DNA of 46,150 nucleotides from an uncultured Prevotellaceae bacterium (GTDB lineage Bacteria; Bacteroidota; Bacteroidia; Bacteroidales; Bacteroidaceae). Location of the stretch: positions 1-46,150 of the forward strand of contig CADBBP010000049.1 in assembly GCA_902792855.1 (NCBI GenBank), read 5' to 3'. Under the pieces are notes generated by a model. It did no database searches. It was not told where the DNA came from and saw only the letters and a list, made by a program, of their open reading frames with translations. Positions 25,289 to 35,108 of this stretch are shown here, piece by piece; positions within the stretch are counted from its first letter, which is position 1, and every line of letters begins with the position of its first letter. The translations under genes were made by a program, and so were the position numbers.

Positions 25289-26647
25289 ATGGGAAATCCG
25301 AAAGCATTCTTGGAGATACACCGGCAGGAAGCCGGATACCGACCCTTGCACGACCGCATACACGACTTCGGGGAGGTGGAGCAGACGCTCAACACACGAC
25401 AGAGACGAGAACAGGCCTCAAGATGCATGGACTGCGGCGTACCATTCTGCCACTGGGCATGTCCGTTGGGCAACAAAGCCCCTGAATGGAACGACGCACT
25501 CTACAAAGGCGATTGGGAACTGGCTTTCCGACTGCTGACAAGCACCAATCCGTTCCCCGAATTTACAGGACGCATCTGCCCCGCATTGTGCGAGAAGGCC
25601 TGCGTGCTCAACAGATACAACCACGAGCCGACAACCAACAGGGAGGATGAGTGCGCAATCATCGAGGCGGCATTCAGGGAGGGGTACATCAAGCCACGGG
25701 TGCCACAGCGTAATGCGAAGCGTGTGGCCGTCGTGGGAGCAGGACCGGCAGGACTTGCTTGTGCCGACGCCCTCAACCAAATGGGATGCATGGTGACCGT
25801 TTTCGAGAAGAACGAGGCGGCTGGGGGACTGCTGAGATATGGCATACCCAATTTCAAACTCAACAAGGCCATCCTTGACCGACGCATCGACTTGATGGGG
25901 AAGGAAGGCATCGTCTTCAGATATGGAGAAGATTTGAATGTGGAGGACTTGACAACGAAGCTCGCAAAGCAGTTCGATGCCGTCGTCCTCGCAACGGGTA
26001 CGCCTACCGCACGCGACCTGCGCGTTCCCGGGAGGGAACTTCGGGGTGTCCACTTCGCTCTGGAACTGCTTAGCCAGCAAAACAGGGTGCTCGCAGGAAT
26101 GGAGTTCACCAAGGAGGAACGCATCACCGCAAAAGGCAAGGACGTGTTGGTCATAGGAGGTGGAGACACTGGCAGCGACTGCATAGGAACGGCGCACCGG
26201 CAAGGGTGCAGGAGCGTCACGCAGATAGAAATCATGCCAAAACCCGTGGAAGGAAACGAAGACCCCAAAAACCCCTGGCCTAATTTCCCAAGAACACTCA
26301 AAACCACCAGCAGCCACGAGGAGGGATGTACGCGCAGGTGGAACATCAACACCTTGGAGTTCATAGGAGTGGATGGAAGGCTGACGGGTGTCAAGGTGCA
26401 GGAAATAGACTGGCAGCCTAACCCCAATGGAGGAAGGCCTCTCATGGTGCAGAAGGGAGAGCCGGAGATTTTGAAGGCGCAACTGGTGCTCCTGGCCATG
26501 GGCTTCCTCAAGCCGGAACACCCTGCCTATCCTGAAAACATCTTCATTTGCGGCGACGCTGCCAACGGAGCATCATTGGTGGTCAGGGCCATGGCAAGCG
26601 GGAGACAAACGGCTCTCTGTGTAAGCAAATATTTGAAAACGATATGA
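25289..26647 (+). CDS. gltD: Glutamate synthase, small subunit
   Basis: The 452-residue NAD(P)H-dependent beta subunit passes electrons to GltB. N-terminal Fe-S ligands are visible (C46/C49/C54/C58 in [18 protein letters not shown], and a second group in [11 protein letters not shown]). The FAD-binding motif is [19 protein letters not shown] and the NADPH-binding motif is [19 protein letters not shown]. The C-terminal [18 protein letters not shown] is the usual FAD-contacting segment. The ATG at 25289 lies 13 nt after gltB; a frame extension into gltB is rejected. It overlaps dapF by 4 nt (ATGA). Confidence 0.97.
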   Translation: MGNPKAFLEIHRQEAGYRPLHDRIHDFGEVEQTLNTRQRREQASRCMDCGVPFCHWACPLGNKAPEWNDALYKGDWELAFRLLTSTNPFPEFTGRICPALCEKACVLNRYNHEPTTNREDECAIIEAAFREGYIKPRVPQRNAKRVAVVGAGPAGLACADALNQMGCMVTVFEKNEAAGGLLRYGIPNFKLNKAILDRRIDLMGKEGIVFRYGEDLNVEDLTTKLAKQFDAVVLATGTPTARDLRVPGRELRGVHFALELLSQQNRVLAGMEFTKEERITAKGKDVLVIGGGDTGSDCIGTAHRQGCRSVTQIEIMPKPVEGNEDPKNPWPNFPRTLKTTSSHEEGCTRRWNINTLEFIGVDGRLTGVKVQEIDWQPNPNGGRPLMVQKGEPEILKAQLVLLAMGFLKPEHPAYPENIFICGDAANGASLVVRAMASGRQTALCVSKYLKTI

Positions 26648-27516
26648 AAACGATACCCTTCACCAAAATGCATGGATGCGGAAACGACTACATCTATGTC
26701 AACACCATGCTGCACGACGTGCCAAACCCTTCGGAGGCCGCCGTGAGATGGAGCGACAGGCACAAAGGGGTGGGGGCGGACGGCCTCGTGCTTATTGGTG
26801 GGAGTCCCGTGCCGGAGGCTGACTTCTCTATGCGCATCTTCAACGCTGACGGATCGGAGGCCATGATGTGCGGGAACGCAAGCAGGTGCATCGCGAAATA
26901 TCTATATGACCGGCAACTGACCAACAAAAAGGTAATCAGATTGCTCACAAAGTCGGGGGTGAAGACCCTGTGGCTGCATGTGGAAAACGAGACCGTGGAG
27001 AGCGTCACCGTCGATATGCTCTGTCCTGCATTTGAGGATGACAACTTGTTCATACCCTCCCTTGACCCGCACTTGGGAACTTTCGTCTCAATGGGAAATC
27101 CGCATTACGTCATCTTCACAGATGATGTGGACCAAGTGGAACGCATCGGGCAGGAGTTGGAAAGGCACCCCGCCTTCCCGCAACGATGCAACATCGAGTT
27201 TGCACGCGTAGAAAGCAACGGGGACATTCGCACACGAGTATGGGAGAGGGGGAGCGGCATCACGCTCGCATGCGGGACGGGTGCATGTGCCACGGCGGTG
27301 GCTGCTGCCATCACAGGACGCTCGGACAGGCAGTCGTTCATCGACATGGACGGAGGAAAACTCTTCATCGAGTGGCCCTCCACCGACAAGCAGCCGAGCT
27401 GCGGGGGGTGCATGGGCAAGACCACACCCAACCACGTCTATATGACGGGAACTGCCAATTTCGTCTTCGATGGCTGCATCGAGATGGAAGGCACGAAGGA
27501 AAATACAAACCAATAA
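26644..27516 (+). CDS. dapF: Diaminopimelate epimerase
   Basis: The 290-residue enzyme interconverts LL- and meso-diaminopimelate, needed for lysine and peptidoglycan. The N-terminal [14 protein letters not shown] and the first catalytic Cys76 ([16 protein letters not shown]) are clear. The second catalytic Cys is near residue 209 in [20 protein letters not shown]. The start ATG overlaps the gltD stop (ATGA). It works directly with DapL encoded next to it, and both draw on the glutamate made by GltBD. Confidence 0.97.
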   Translation: MKTIPFTKMHGCGNDYIYVNTMLHDVPNPSEAAVRWSDRHKGVGADGLVLIGGSPVPEADFSMRIFNADGSEAMMCGNASRCIAKYLYDRQLTNKKVIRLLTKSGVKTLWLHVENETVESVTVDMLCPAFEDDNLFIPSLDPHLGTFVSMGNPHYVIFTDDVDQVERIGQELERHPAFPQRCNIEFARVESNGDIRTRVWERGSGITLACGTGACATAVAAAITGRSDRQSFIDMDGGKLFIEWPSTDKQPSCGGCMGKTTPNHVYMTGTANFVFDGCIEMEGTKENTNQ

Positions 27517-27527
27517 TAATACGCATC

Positions 27528-28766
27528 ATGGCATTAGTAAACATACATTTCCTCAACTTGCAGAACAACTATCTCTTCGCTGACATCGCTAAGAGGGTGA
27601 ATGCATTCAAGGTGACACATCCCAAGGCCGACATCGTGTCTCTCGGCATAGGGGATGTCACACAACCGCTCTGTCCGGCTGTCGTCGAGGCCATGCACAG
27701 GGCTGCTGACGAGATGGCGACGACGGCGGGATTCCATGGATACGGACCCGAACAGGGGTACGACTTCCTCAAGGAGGCCATACTCAAAAACGACTTCCTG
27801 ACGAGGGGAATACACCTCGACATCGACGAAGTCTTCATCAACGACGGGGCAAAGTCCGACACCGGCAATTTTCAGGAAATACTCCACTGGGACAACTTCA
27901 TTGGGGTGACAGACCCCATCTACCCCGTTTACATCGACTCCAACGTGATGATTGGAAGGTGTGGGAGCTTCGACAATGGGAGGTGGTCCAACGTGGTGTA
28001 CATGCCTTGCACGGCGGAGAATGGCTTCATTCCGGAAATTCCGAAAAACCGACACATGGATGTCATTTACTTGTGTTACCCCAACAACCCCACGGGTACG
28101 GTCGTCACCAAGCAGGAACTGAGAAAGTGGGTCAACTATGCGCTCAAAAACGATGCACTCATCATGTTTGATGCTGCATACCAGGCATATATCCGCGACC
28201 CGGAAATACCACACAGCATCTATGAGATACGAGGGGCGAGAAAATGCGCCGTGGAGTTTAGAAGTTACTCAAAAACGGCGGGATTCACCGGCATCAGATG
28301 CGGATACACCATCGTGCCGAAGGACTTGACGCTGGCAAATTTCGAGGGCGAGCGCATTTCGGTCAACAAACTGTGGAACCGAAGACAGTGCACCAAGTTC
28401 AACGGGGCGAGTTACATCTCGCAAAAGGCGGCGGCGGCCACTTACACCGAAGAGGGCAAAGCACAAGTGCAGCAAACCATCGACTACTACATGCACAACG
28501 CACAAAAGATGCTGCATGTGTTGAGAAAACTGGGCTATGAGGTTTACGGAGGGGAAAACGCGCCATACATCTGGATGAAAACACCGCAGGGAGTAGGCTC
28601 GTGGCAGTTCTTCGAGCAATTGCTATACGGAGCCAATGTGGTGTGTACGCCGGGAGTAGGCTTCGGACCCTCCGGGGAGGGCTATGTGCGCTTCACCGCT
28701 TTCGGCAGCCATGAGACGACGGAAGAGGCGCTGATGAGAATTGACAATTGGACAAAACAACATTAA
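27528..28766 (+). CDS. dapL: LL-diaminopimelate aminotransferase
   Basis: This 412-residue PLP enzyme converts tetrahydrodipicolinate plus glutamate directly to LL-diaminopimelate, bypassing the succinylase or acetylase steps. Visible features are VSLGIGDVTQPLCPAVVEAM, HGYGPEQGYDFLKEAI, IYLCYPNNPTGTVVTK, MFDAAYQAYI and the PLP-binding Lys249 in RSYSKTAGFTGIRCGY. The ATG at 27528 lies 11 nt after dapF. Its amino donor, glutamate, explains its place in a GOGAT/GS operon. Confidence 0.96.
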   Translation: MALVNIHFLNLQNNYLFADIAKRVNAFKVTHPKADIVSLGIGDVTQPLCPAVVEAMHRAADEMATTAGFHGYGPEQGYDFLKEAILKNDFLTRGIHLDIDEVFINDGAKSDTGNFQEILHWDNFIGVTDPIYPVYIDSNVMIGRCGSFDNGRWSNVVYMPCTAENGFIPEIPKNRHMDVIYLCYPNNPTGTVVTKQELRKWVNYALKNDALIMFDAAYQAYIRDPEIPHSIYEIRGARKCAVEFRSYSKTAGFTGIRCGYTIVPKDLTLANFEGERISVNKLWNRRQCTKFNGASYISQKAAAATYTEEGKAQVQQTIDYYMHNAQKMLHVLRKLGYEVYGGENAPYIWMKTPQGVGSWQFFEQLLYGANVVCTPGVGFGPSGEGYVRFTAFGSHETTEEALMRIDNWTKQH

Positions 28767-28779
28767 TTAATTACGAATT

Positions 28780-30978
28780 ATGGAAGCATTAAGATTTCAA
28801 GTTGTGGGTGAGGCTTTCAAGAAGAAGCCGCTCGACGTAAAAGCACCAAGTGGGAGACCATGCGAGTATTTCGGACGAAAGGTCTTCAACAGAGAGAAAA
28901 TGTACAAGTATCTGCCCAAGGATGTCTATGAGCAGATGATTGACGTGATGGACAATGGAGCAAGGCTCGACAGGCACATGGCCGACCATGTGGCTGCCGG
29001 CATGATGCAATGGGCAAAGGAGCAGGGGGTGACACACTACACGCACTGGTTCCAACCGCTCACAGAAGGTACGGCGGAGAAGCACGACTCCTTCATCGAA
29101 CACGATGGAAAAGGGGGAATGATTGAGGAATTCAGTGGAAAACTCCTCGTGCAGCAGGAGCCCGACGCATCTTCTTTCCCAAGCGGGGGAATACGCTCCA
29201 CTTTTGAGGCAAGGGGGTACTCGGCATGGGACCCGACATCGCCGGTATTCATCATCGACGACACCCTCTGCATCCCAACGGTCTTCATCTCATACAGTGG
29301 AGAGGCTCTCGACTACAAGGCACCGCTGCTAAGGGCGCTGAAGGCTGTCAACGTCGCTGCTACGGAGGTGTGCCATTACTTCGACCCGGAGGTGAAGAAG
29401 GTGACTTCCAACCTCGGATGGGAACAGGAATATTTCCTCGTGGACGAAGGGCTATACGCAGCCAGGCCAGACTTGCTGCTCACAGGAAGAACGCTCATGG
29501 GGCACGACAGTGCAAAAAACCAGCAGATGGATGACCACTATTTTGGAGCAATACCAGAGAGGGTGGCTGCGTTCATGCGCGACTTGGAAATCCAAGCACT
29601 TGAACTGGGAATTCCTTGCAAGACAAGGCACAACGAGGTGGCGCCCAACCAGTTTGAACTTGCACCCGTTTTCGAGGATACCAACCTCGCCGTTGACCAC
29701 AACATGAAGAAAGTGGCAAGGAAGCACGGCTTCAGGGTGCTGCTGCACGAAAAGCCTTTTGCGGGTATCAACGGTTCTGGAAAGCACAACAACTGGAGCC
29801 TGTCAACAGACAACGGAACGCTTCTCCATGCACCGGGAAAGTCGCCGGTGCAGAACCTCCGCTTCGCTACCTTCATCGTGGAGACCCTCATGGGCGTCTA
29901 TAAGCACAACGGACTCCTAAAGGCAAGCATCATGTCGGCAACCAATGCGCATCGATTGGGAGCAAACGAGGCACCACCGGCCATCGTCTCCTCATTCCTC
30001 GGAAAGCAACTCACGGAAATGCTCGACCACATAGAGAAGGCGGACAAGGACGACATCTTCTCCATGGACGGCAAGCAGGGCATGAAAATGGACATACCGG
30101 AAATTCCTGAACTGCTCATCGACAACACCGACCGCAACAGGACTTCGCCTTTCGCATTCACCGGAAACCGCTTCGAGTTCAGGGCGGTGGGAAGCGAGGC
30201 CAACTGTGCATCGGCCATGATCGCACTCAACGCTGCGGTGGCAGAGGCGCTTTTCGATTTCAAGAAACGGGTGGACCAGAGAATACCCGAGTTTGCTAAA
30301 AAATACGAGGGGACGGGACACAGCGGAGTTTTCCACGCCATCATCGACGTGCTAAGGGAGGACATCAGAACTTGCAAGCCCATCAGATTTGACGGAAACG
30401 GATATTCCGACGAATGGGTGAAGGAGGCGGAAAGAAGAGGACTTGACGTGGAGAAGTCGTGCCCCGTCATCTTCGAGAGATACCTCGACCCGGAGAGCAT
30501 ACAGATGTTCGAAAGCCTCGGAGTGATGAACAGAAAGGAACTGGAGGCAAGAAACGAGGTGAAATGGGAGACATACACCAAGAAAATCCAAATAGAGGCA
30601 AGGGTCCTCGGCGACATCTCCATGAACCACATCATTCCCGTCGCAACAAAGTATCAGAGCCAGTTGCTCAAAAACGTTGGCAACATGGCTGCCGTCTTCC
30701 CCATGGACACGGCGGACAAACTGTCGGCACGCAACAAGAAACTCATCGAGGAAATTGCAGAGCGTACGAGTGCCATCGAGAAAATGGTGGAGGAACTTGT
30801 CGAGGCGAGGAAGAAAGCCAACGTCATTGAAGACGAGCACCAGAAGGCCATCGCATACCACGACAGCGTGGAGCCGAAATTTGATGACATCAGGTATGAA
30901 ATCGACAAACTTGAACTCATTGTGGACGACGCGCTATGGCCTCTGCCGAAATATCGTGAATTACTCTTTATCAGATAA
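28780..30978 (+). CDS. glnN: Glutamine synthetase type III
   Basis: The 732-residue GSIII is typical of Bacteroidetes and some cyanobacteria. It makes glutamine from glutamate, ammonia and ATP. Visible features are the N-terminal GSIII region (MEALRFQVVGEAFKKKPLDV), HYTHWFQPLT, SFPSGGIRSTFEARGY, CKTRHNEVAPNQFELAP, INGSGKHNNWSLSTDN and NRTSPFAFTGNRFEFRAVGS. The C-terminal helical region ends in DALWPLPKYRELLFIR. It lies 13 nt after dapL and is the last gene before a strong terminator. With Amt and GltBD it completes high-affinity ammonium assimilation. Confidence 0.97.
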   Translation: MEALRFQVVGEAFKKKPLDVKAPSGRPCEYFGRKVFNREKMYKYLPKDVYEQMIDVMDNGARLDRHMADHVAAGMMQWAKEQGVTHYTHWFQPLTEGTAEKHDSFIEHDGKGGMIEEFSGKLLVQQEPDASSFPSGGIRSTFEARGYSAWDPTSPVFIIDDTLCIPTVFISYSGEALDYKAPLLRALKAVNVAATEVCHYFDPEVKKVTSNLGWEQEYFLVDEGLYAARPDLLLTGRTLMGHDSAKNQQMDDHYFGAIPERVAAFMRDLEIQALELGIPCKTRHNEVAPNQFELAPVFEDTNLAVDHNMKKVARKHGFRVLLHEKPFAGINGSGKHNNWSLSTDNGTLLHAPGKSPVQNLRFATFIVETLMGVYKHNGLLKASIMSATNAHRLGANEAPPAIVSSFLGKQLTEMLDHIEKADKDDIFSMDGKQGMKMDIPEIPELLIDNTDRNRTSPFAFTGNRFEFRAVGSEANCASAMIALNAAVAEALFDFKKRVDQRIPEFAKKYEGTGHSGVFHAIIDVLREDIRTCKPIRFDGNGYSDEWVKEAERRGLDVEKSCPVIFERYLDPESIQMFESLGVMNRKELEARNEVKWETYTKKIQIEARVLGDISMNHIIPVATKYQSQLLKNVGNMAAVFPMDTADKLSARNKKLIEEIAERTSAIEKMVEELVEARKKANVIEDEHQKAIAYHDSVEPKFDDIRYEIDKLELIVDDALWPLPKYRELLFIR

Positions 30979-31070
30979 TGAACATACTGTCTATTATCCA
31001 TTGAATGAGGTTGGCGGCTCATTCAGGCGGGATGAGGCGACCAACTCTCAGGTTGTTTGAATGAAGCAAG

Positions 31071-31107
31071 GGCACGATGCTGAGACAGCATCGTGCCTGC
31101 TCTTCTT
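31071..31107 (+). terminator. Intrinsic terminator after glnN
   Basis: A perfect 12-bp stem (GGCACGATGCTG at 31071-31082, CAGCATCGTGCC at 31086-31097) with a 3-nt loop AGA is followed by a T-rich tail (TGCTCTTCTTT). It closes the gltB-glnN operon 92 nt after the glnN stop. The rest of the 332-nt gap holds the next promoter and no gene. Confidence 0.85.
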
Positions 31108-31201
31108 TACCATCCCTTGACTAAAAAAGCACGAAGTAGGACTTTTTTTTACTTGTTTCGTTTTTGTTTACAATGAAAGTTTTTTGTTTGAAAAAATAAC
31201 G

Positions 31202-31210
31202 TATCTTTGC
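31202..31210 (+). promoter_or_regulatory. -7 element of the isochorismatase gene promoter
   Basis: TATCTTTGC preceded by a T-rich tract with TTTTTTG near 31180-31186. Spacing of the -33 element is ambiguous. It leaves a leader of about 95 nt before the ATG at 31311. Confidence 0.5.
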
Positions 31211-31310
31211 CATCATATTCATCAACAACAATTCTACAGCGAGAACGGAAAACAATGAAGGTTGTTGTGAATGGGTAATCAATTGTTTCATTTAATAAAA
31301 GGATTTAGTT

Positions 31311-31970
31311 ATGAAGCAGTTTTTATTTATGGTGATGTTGGCAATGGTGTCTGTTTCATTGCACGCACAGAGTGAGTATCCAACGGCAAAGACCGAAAAG
31401 CATGATGTCGCCATCCTGGTGATTGACATGCAGAATGATTTCGTAGAACCTGAAGGCAAATTGTGCGTTGCCGGAGCAAAGGCAACTATTCCAGCCATCA
31501 ATGAACTTATCCAATATGGTAGAAGCAAAAATTGGAAGGTGATATGGATTGTCCGTGAACACAGAACTTCCGGTGTAGACGTGGATGCGCCACGCATTCC
31601 CCTTTTCATGGATGGAAAGACTGGATATTGCGTACCTGGAACGTGGGGTGGAGCCATCGTTAATGGACTCAAGCCTGCAAAAGATGATATCATCTCACCA
31701 AAGTACAGAAACTCAGCCTTCTTCAATACCAATCTTGACCTCATACTCAGGCGGATGGGGGTGAAAACGGTTGTGCTGGCTGGTACACAATATCCAAACT
31801 GCGTGAGAGGCACTGCTTGCGATGCCATGAGTTATGATTATGAGACCGTTGTTTGTACGGACGCTTGCTCTGCAAAGACACCGGAGGTGGCGAAAGCCAA
31901 TATTTTTGACATGGTGAACATGGGCATCAAGTGCATTTCATTCGACGAGGTGAAAAAGAATATTAAGTAA
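31311..31970 (+). CDS. Exported isochorismatase-family cysteine hydrolase
   Basis: The 219-residue protein has a signal peptide (MKQFLFMVMLAMVSVSLHAQ) followed by an isochorismatase/nicotinamidase fold. The triad is visible: Asp39 (VIDMQNDF), Lys131 (SPKYRNSAF) and Cys164 (TQYPNCVRGTACDAMSYDY). Relatives hydrolyse nicotinamide, ureidoacrylate or isochorismate, usually in the cytoplasm; here the enzyme should act in the periplasm. Substrate cannot be assigned. It lies upstream of a GH92 mannosidase and may be co-transcribed (87-nt gap). Confidence 0.85.
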   Translation: MKQFLFMVMLAMVSVSLHAQSEYPTAKTEKHDVAILVIDMQNDFVEPEGKLCVAGAKATIPAINELIQYGRSKNWKVIWIVREHRTSGVDVDAPRIPLFMDGKTGYCVPGTWGGAIVNGLKPAKDDIISPKYRNSAFFNTNLDLILRRMGVKTVVLAGTQYPNCVRGTACDAMSYDYETVVCTDACSAKTPEVAKANIFDMVNMGIKCISFDEVKKNIK

Positions 31971-32057
31971 GGTATAAAAGCAATATTTTCCTTTTTTTCC
32001 GTTATTAGAATTAGGTGGAGGCTTTCATCCTGCCTCGCTAACAAAAACTACTGAACG

Positions 32058-34220
32058 ATGGAAAAAAGGAAGATGTTCCTCTTTATAGGCTTGATATCCT
32101 TGTTCGCCATGGGCGGATGGGCCGCCGACGGCGACTTGACAGACCTTGTCAACCCTCGCATCGGCACCGGCGGGCACGGCCATGTGTTCTTCGGGGCAAA
32201 TGTCCCGTTCGGCTTTGTGCAACTCGGTCCCACGCAGCACACAAGGGGATGGGACTGGTGCTCCGGCTACCATGATAGCGACTCCATCATCATCGGCTTC
32301 GGACACATGCACCTCAGTGGGACAGGTGTAGGGGAATTGGGAGACGTCGCATTCCTACCCGTGGGCCATACTCGGCAGCGTGAGGCACGCTTCTCTCATG
32401 ACGATGAGCAGGTGGCTCCGGGGTATTACAGCCTGCGCCTGCGACAACCCCAGGTGAAGGTGGAACTTACTGCCACACAGCGTACAGGATTCCATAGATA
32501 CACACCCGATAACGACCAGGCGGTGATGCTGCGCCTCGACCTCCGCCAAGGCATTGGATGGGACGGCCTTGTCGCTGCCAGCATCAAGCAGGAAAGCCCA
32601 ACGGAAATCTCCGGCTTCCGACGCTCAAGGGGGTGGGCTAACGACCAGAGGGTCTTCTTCCATGCCAGGTTCTCAAAACCCGTCAAAATGGTGGAGTTGC
32701 AGGGCGATACGGTGGCACTCGTCCAGGCCGGGTCGGGGCCGCTCCTCGTCAAGTGCGCACTCTCCAATGTCAGCGTGGAGGGGGCAAAGCGCAACATGGA
32801 TGCCGAACTGCCACATTGGGATTTTGAGAGGGTGAGGGACGAGGCCCGGCAAGCTTGGGAGGAACAATTGAAGAAGGTGCGCCTAATAAGGGCGGCCGAC
32901 AACACTGATGACCAACTCGCGGTCTTCTACACCGCCCTCTATCACACCATGATCGCCCCATCGGTCTATTGTGATGTCGATGGCACCTACAGGGGAAGTG
33001 ACGGAAAAATGCATCAGGGAGGGTATGTCAACTACACCACCTTCTCCCTTTGGGACACCTACCGCGCTGCTCATCCGCTCATGACCATCATACACCCGGA
33101 GCGGCAGGCCGACTTTGCCATGGCCATGCTCGCCATCTTTGACCAACAGGGGAAACTCCCCGTGTGGCACCTGATGGGAAACGAGACTGATTGCATGGTG
33201 GGAAACCCCGCCATACCCGTGATGGCCGACCTCGCGTTAAAGGGCTTCGTCGGCGACAAGCAGAGGGCTTTGAAAGCCATGGTGGCCTCGGCCATGCTCG
33301 AAGAACGCGGTATGGCACAACTCAAACGCTATGGTTACCTCCCCTTCGACAAGGACACCACCTACGAGACGGTGGCCAAGGGATTGGAATACGCACTCGC
33401 CGACCATTCCATAGCTCTTCTCGCCGACCATTTGGGGAAAAAGCAGGACGCACGCTATTTCTACAAGAGGGCGAAAAGCTACCGGCACTATTTCGACAAG
33501 AAGACCTGCTTCATGAGGGGAATAGACTCCAAAGGCTGCTTCAGAGAGCCTTTCAACCCCTTCAGGAGCAACCACCAGCACGATGACTATACAGAGGGGA
33601 ACGCATGGCAATACACATGGCTCGTGCCGCACGACGTGCACGGCCTCGTCGCCCTTTTCCCTTCAGAGCAGCACTTCATCCACAAACTCGACTCGCTCTT
33701 CATCGTGGAGGGTGACCTGGGAGAGGAGGCTCCGCCTGATGTCTCTGGACTTATAGGACAGTACGCACACGGCAACGAACCGAGCCACCATGTGGCATAC
33801 CTCTACAACTATGTGGGGCAGCCATGGAAGACGGAACGCCTTGTAAGGCGAATCATGGACGAGATGTATCGCAACGACTTGGACGGACTTTCGGGCAATG
33901 AGGATGTGGGGCAGATGTCGGCATGGTATGTGTTGTCGGCGCTCGGCCTTTACCAGGTGGAGCCGGCAGGAGGCAAGTTTGTCATCGGTTCACCGCTCTT
34001 CGCCAAGGCGGAGGTCTGCGTGGGAGAAGGGAAAATTTTCACCATCGTGGCTCACAACCAAAGCCGGAGAAACATCTATGTGCAGAAGGCAACGCTCAAC
34101 GGAGTGCCCCTCACGCGTTCGTATATCTCCTTCGAGGACATCGCAAGCGGGGCAACACTCGAACTCACCATGGGGGCGGAGCCTTCCTCATGGGCAACAC
34201 AAAAGAAAGACAGACCATAA
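32058..34220 (+). CDS. GH92-family alpha-mannosidase, exported
   Basis: The 720-residue protein has a signal peptide (MFLFIGLISLFAMGGWA, with an upstream MEKRK). The N-terminal beta-sandwich has the GH92 hallmark VNPRIGTGGHGHVFFGANVP. The catalytic (alpha/alpha)6 domain shows FSLWDTYRAAHPL, WHLMGNETDCMVG, EGNAWQYTWLVPHDVHGL, GNEPSHHVAYLYN and GNEDVGQMSAWYVLSALGLY (about residues 610-630, with acidic residues expected at the active site). GH92 enzymes are calcium-dependent exo-mannosidases (often alpha-1,2) that trim host or yeast N-glycans. No SusC/SusD pair lies beside it, so it is an isolated glycosidase. Confidence 0.95.
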   Translation: MEKRKMFLFIGLISLFAMGGWAADGDLTDLVNPRIGTGGHGHVFFGANVPFGFVQLGPTQHTRGWDWCSGYHDSDSIIIGFGHMHLSGTGVGELGDVAFLPVGHTRQREARFSHDDEQVAPGYYSLRLRQPQVKVELTATQRTGFHRYTPDNDQAVMLRLDLRQGIGWDGLVAASIKQESPTEISGFRRSRGWANDQRVFFHARFSKPVKMVELQGDTVALVQAGSGPLLVKCALSNVSVEGAKRNMDAELPHWDFERVRDEARQAWEEQLKKVRLIRAADNTDDQLAVFYTALYHTMIAPSVYCDVDGTYRGSDGKMHQGGYVNYTTFSLWDTYRAAHPLMTIIHPERQADFAMAMLAIFDQQGKLPVWHLMGNETDCMVGNPAIPVMADLALKGFVGDKQRALKAMVASAMLEERGMAQLKRYGYLPFDKDTTYETVAKGLEYALADHSIALLADHLGKKQDARYFYKRAKSYRHYFDKKTCFMRGIDSKGCFREPFNPFRSNHQHDDYTEGNAWQYTWLVPHDVHGLVALFPSEQHFIHKLDSLFIVEGDLGEEAPPDVSGLIGQYAHGNEPSHHVAYLYNYVGQPWKTERLVRRIMDEMYRNDLDGLSGNEDVGQMSAWYVLSALGLYQVEPAGGKFVIGSPLFAKAEVCVGEGKIFTIVAHNQSRRNIYVQKATLNGVPLTRSYISFEDIASGATLELTMGAEPSSWATQKKDRP

Positions 34221-34245
34221 CTGAAAAGCATAAACCAAGGATAAC

Positions 34246-34869
34246 ATGAACGACATGGGAAGAACAATCTCTTTGTGCATCATCGCAGCAACCATGGTTG
34301 TCCATCATGCGATGGCACAGCAGAAGGTGCAGACGCAAGTGCAGCCGCAACAACAAATGCAGGCTCAAGCACAGAAAATCCTCTTCAAGGGAATACCGCT
34401 TGGAGGAGAAATCAATACGTTCAAGCAAAGGATGCTCGAAAAAGGATTCGCGCTCAATGACCGAAGAAACGACCAGGATGGCACATGCTCATTCACGGGA
34501 AAGTTCGCAGGAGATTTCGTGGATGTATGCTGTGCTTTCACACCTTCTGACCGAAGAGTGGCGAAGGTGGAGGTGCTCTTCAAAAGGCAAACCGTTGACA
34601 AGGAAGGAAAGGCCGGGGCCTCAAAGGAGCAGCAGATGGCCAAATTCAACGAGCTATACAAGGCCATCTCCAACAACTACGGAAAGCCGGCAAGAGACAT
34701 AAGGGAAGCGGGAAAGGGAGTGGAGAGACTTGTGGGATGGACTGAAAAGGACGGTTCCGTATGTCTCTTGCAACAAAACCTGCAGGGAAGATACTCTGTC
34801 CTGTCACTCGTCTTTTATGATAATGAGGCCATGCAAGGGTTGAAAGAGGAGAAATTCCGCAAAAAATGA
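34246..34869 (+). CDS. Small secreted protein of unknown function
   Basis: The 207-residue protein has a signal peptide (RTISLCIIAATMVVHHAMAQ), a Gln-rich linker (residues about 22-43) and a compact domain starting ILFKGIPLGGEINTFKQRML. The pattern 'F.GIPL.G....F...L..KGF' followed by beta strands (VDVCCAFTP, VAKVEVLF) recurs in small exported Bacteroidales proteins without known function. An alternative start is the ATG at 34255. The spacing of 25 nt after the GH92 gene suggests co-transcription. Confidence 0.75.
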   Translation: MNDMGRTISLCIIAATMVVHHAMAQQKVQTQVQPQQQMQAQAQKILFKGIPLGGEINTFKQRMLEKGFALNDRRNDQDGTCSFTGKFAGDFVDVCCAFTPSDRRVAKVEVLFKRQTVDKEGKAGASKEQQMAKFNELYKAISNNYGKPARDIREAGKGVERLVGWTEKDGSVCLLQQNLQGRYSVLSLVFYDNEAMQGLKEEKFRKK

Positions 34870-34907
34870 TAAATTGTCACGAAAATAAGCAAAAAAGTGA
34901 TAATTTA

Positions 34908-34940
34908 TTTGTCCGTGTCCAACAAAAATGCTAATTTTGC
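34908..34940 (+). promoter_or_regulatory. Promoter of the leucine/isoleucine operon
   Basis: TTTG at 34908-34911, a 20-nt spacer and TAATTTTGC at 34932-34940 form a consensus Bacteroidetes promoter. Transcription should start near 34947, giving a leader of about 230 nt before leuA that contains the attenuator. Confidence 0.7.
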
Positions 34941-34988
34941 AGCCGATTTCAATGCCAACCCCCTAAGGGAAGGCGATATTCGACGGAC

Positions 34989-35069
34989 ATGGCATACTAC
35001 GGAATTATTATCGACATCCTTTGCATCCGACTGTACAGAACAGCTGGAAGTGATGAGGTGCGCACGTAG
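34989..35069 (+). CDS. Isoleucine-rich leader peptide of the leu/ile operon attenuator
   Basis: A 26-codon ORF reads MAYYGIIIDILCIRL followed by YRTAGSDEVRT and TAG. Five Ile codons (three consecutive at 35004-35012, then 35016 and 35025) and two Leu codons lie in the middle. It is placed between the promoter and an intrinsic terminator. A ribosome stalled on the Ile codons would leave GGAAGTGA (35046-35053) free, whereas one at the stop codon would cover it. This is the geometry of a classical amino-acid attenuator leader. Confidence 0.7.
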   Translation: MAYYGIIIDILCIRLYRTAGSDEVRT

Positions 35070-35108
35070 CACGATGCTTGCAAATAGATGGCAGCCTTTC
35101 TCACTTCC
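35046..35108 (+). promoter_or_regulatory. Antiterminator pairing of the leu/ile attenuator
   Basis: GGAAGTGA at 35046-35053 (inside the end of the leader ORF) is the exact reverse complement of TCACTTCC at 35101-35108, which forms part of the 5' arm and loop of the terminator. The two structures exclude each other. A one-sided bulge allows CT/AG extension of the long-range helix. Confidence 0.6.

Noticed and set aside
32000-32050. Possible hairpin or riboswitch before the GH92 gene
   Set aside because: Only a 5-bp GAGGC/GCCTC stem was found; no known riboswitch core recognised.
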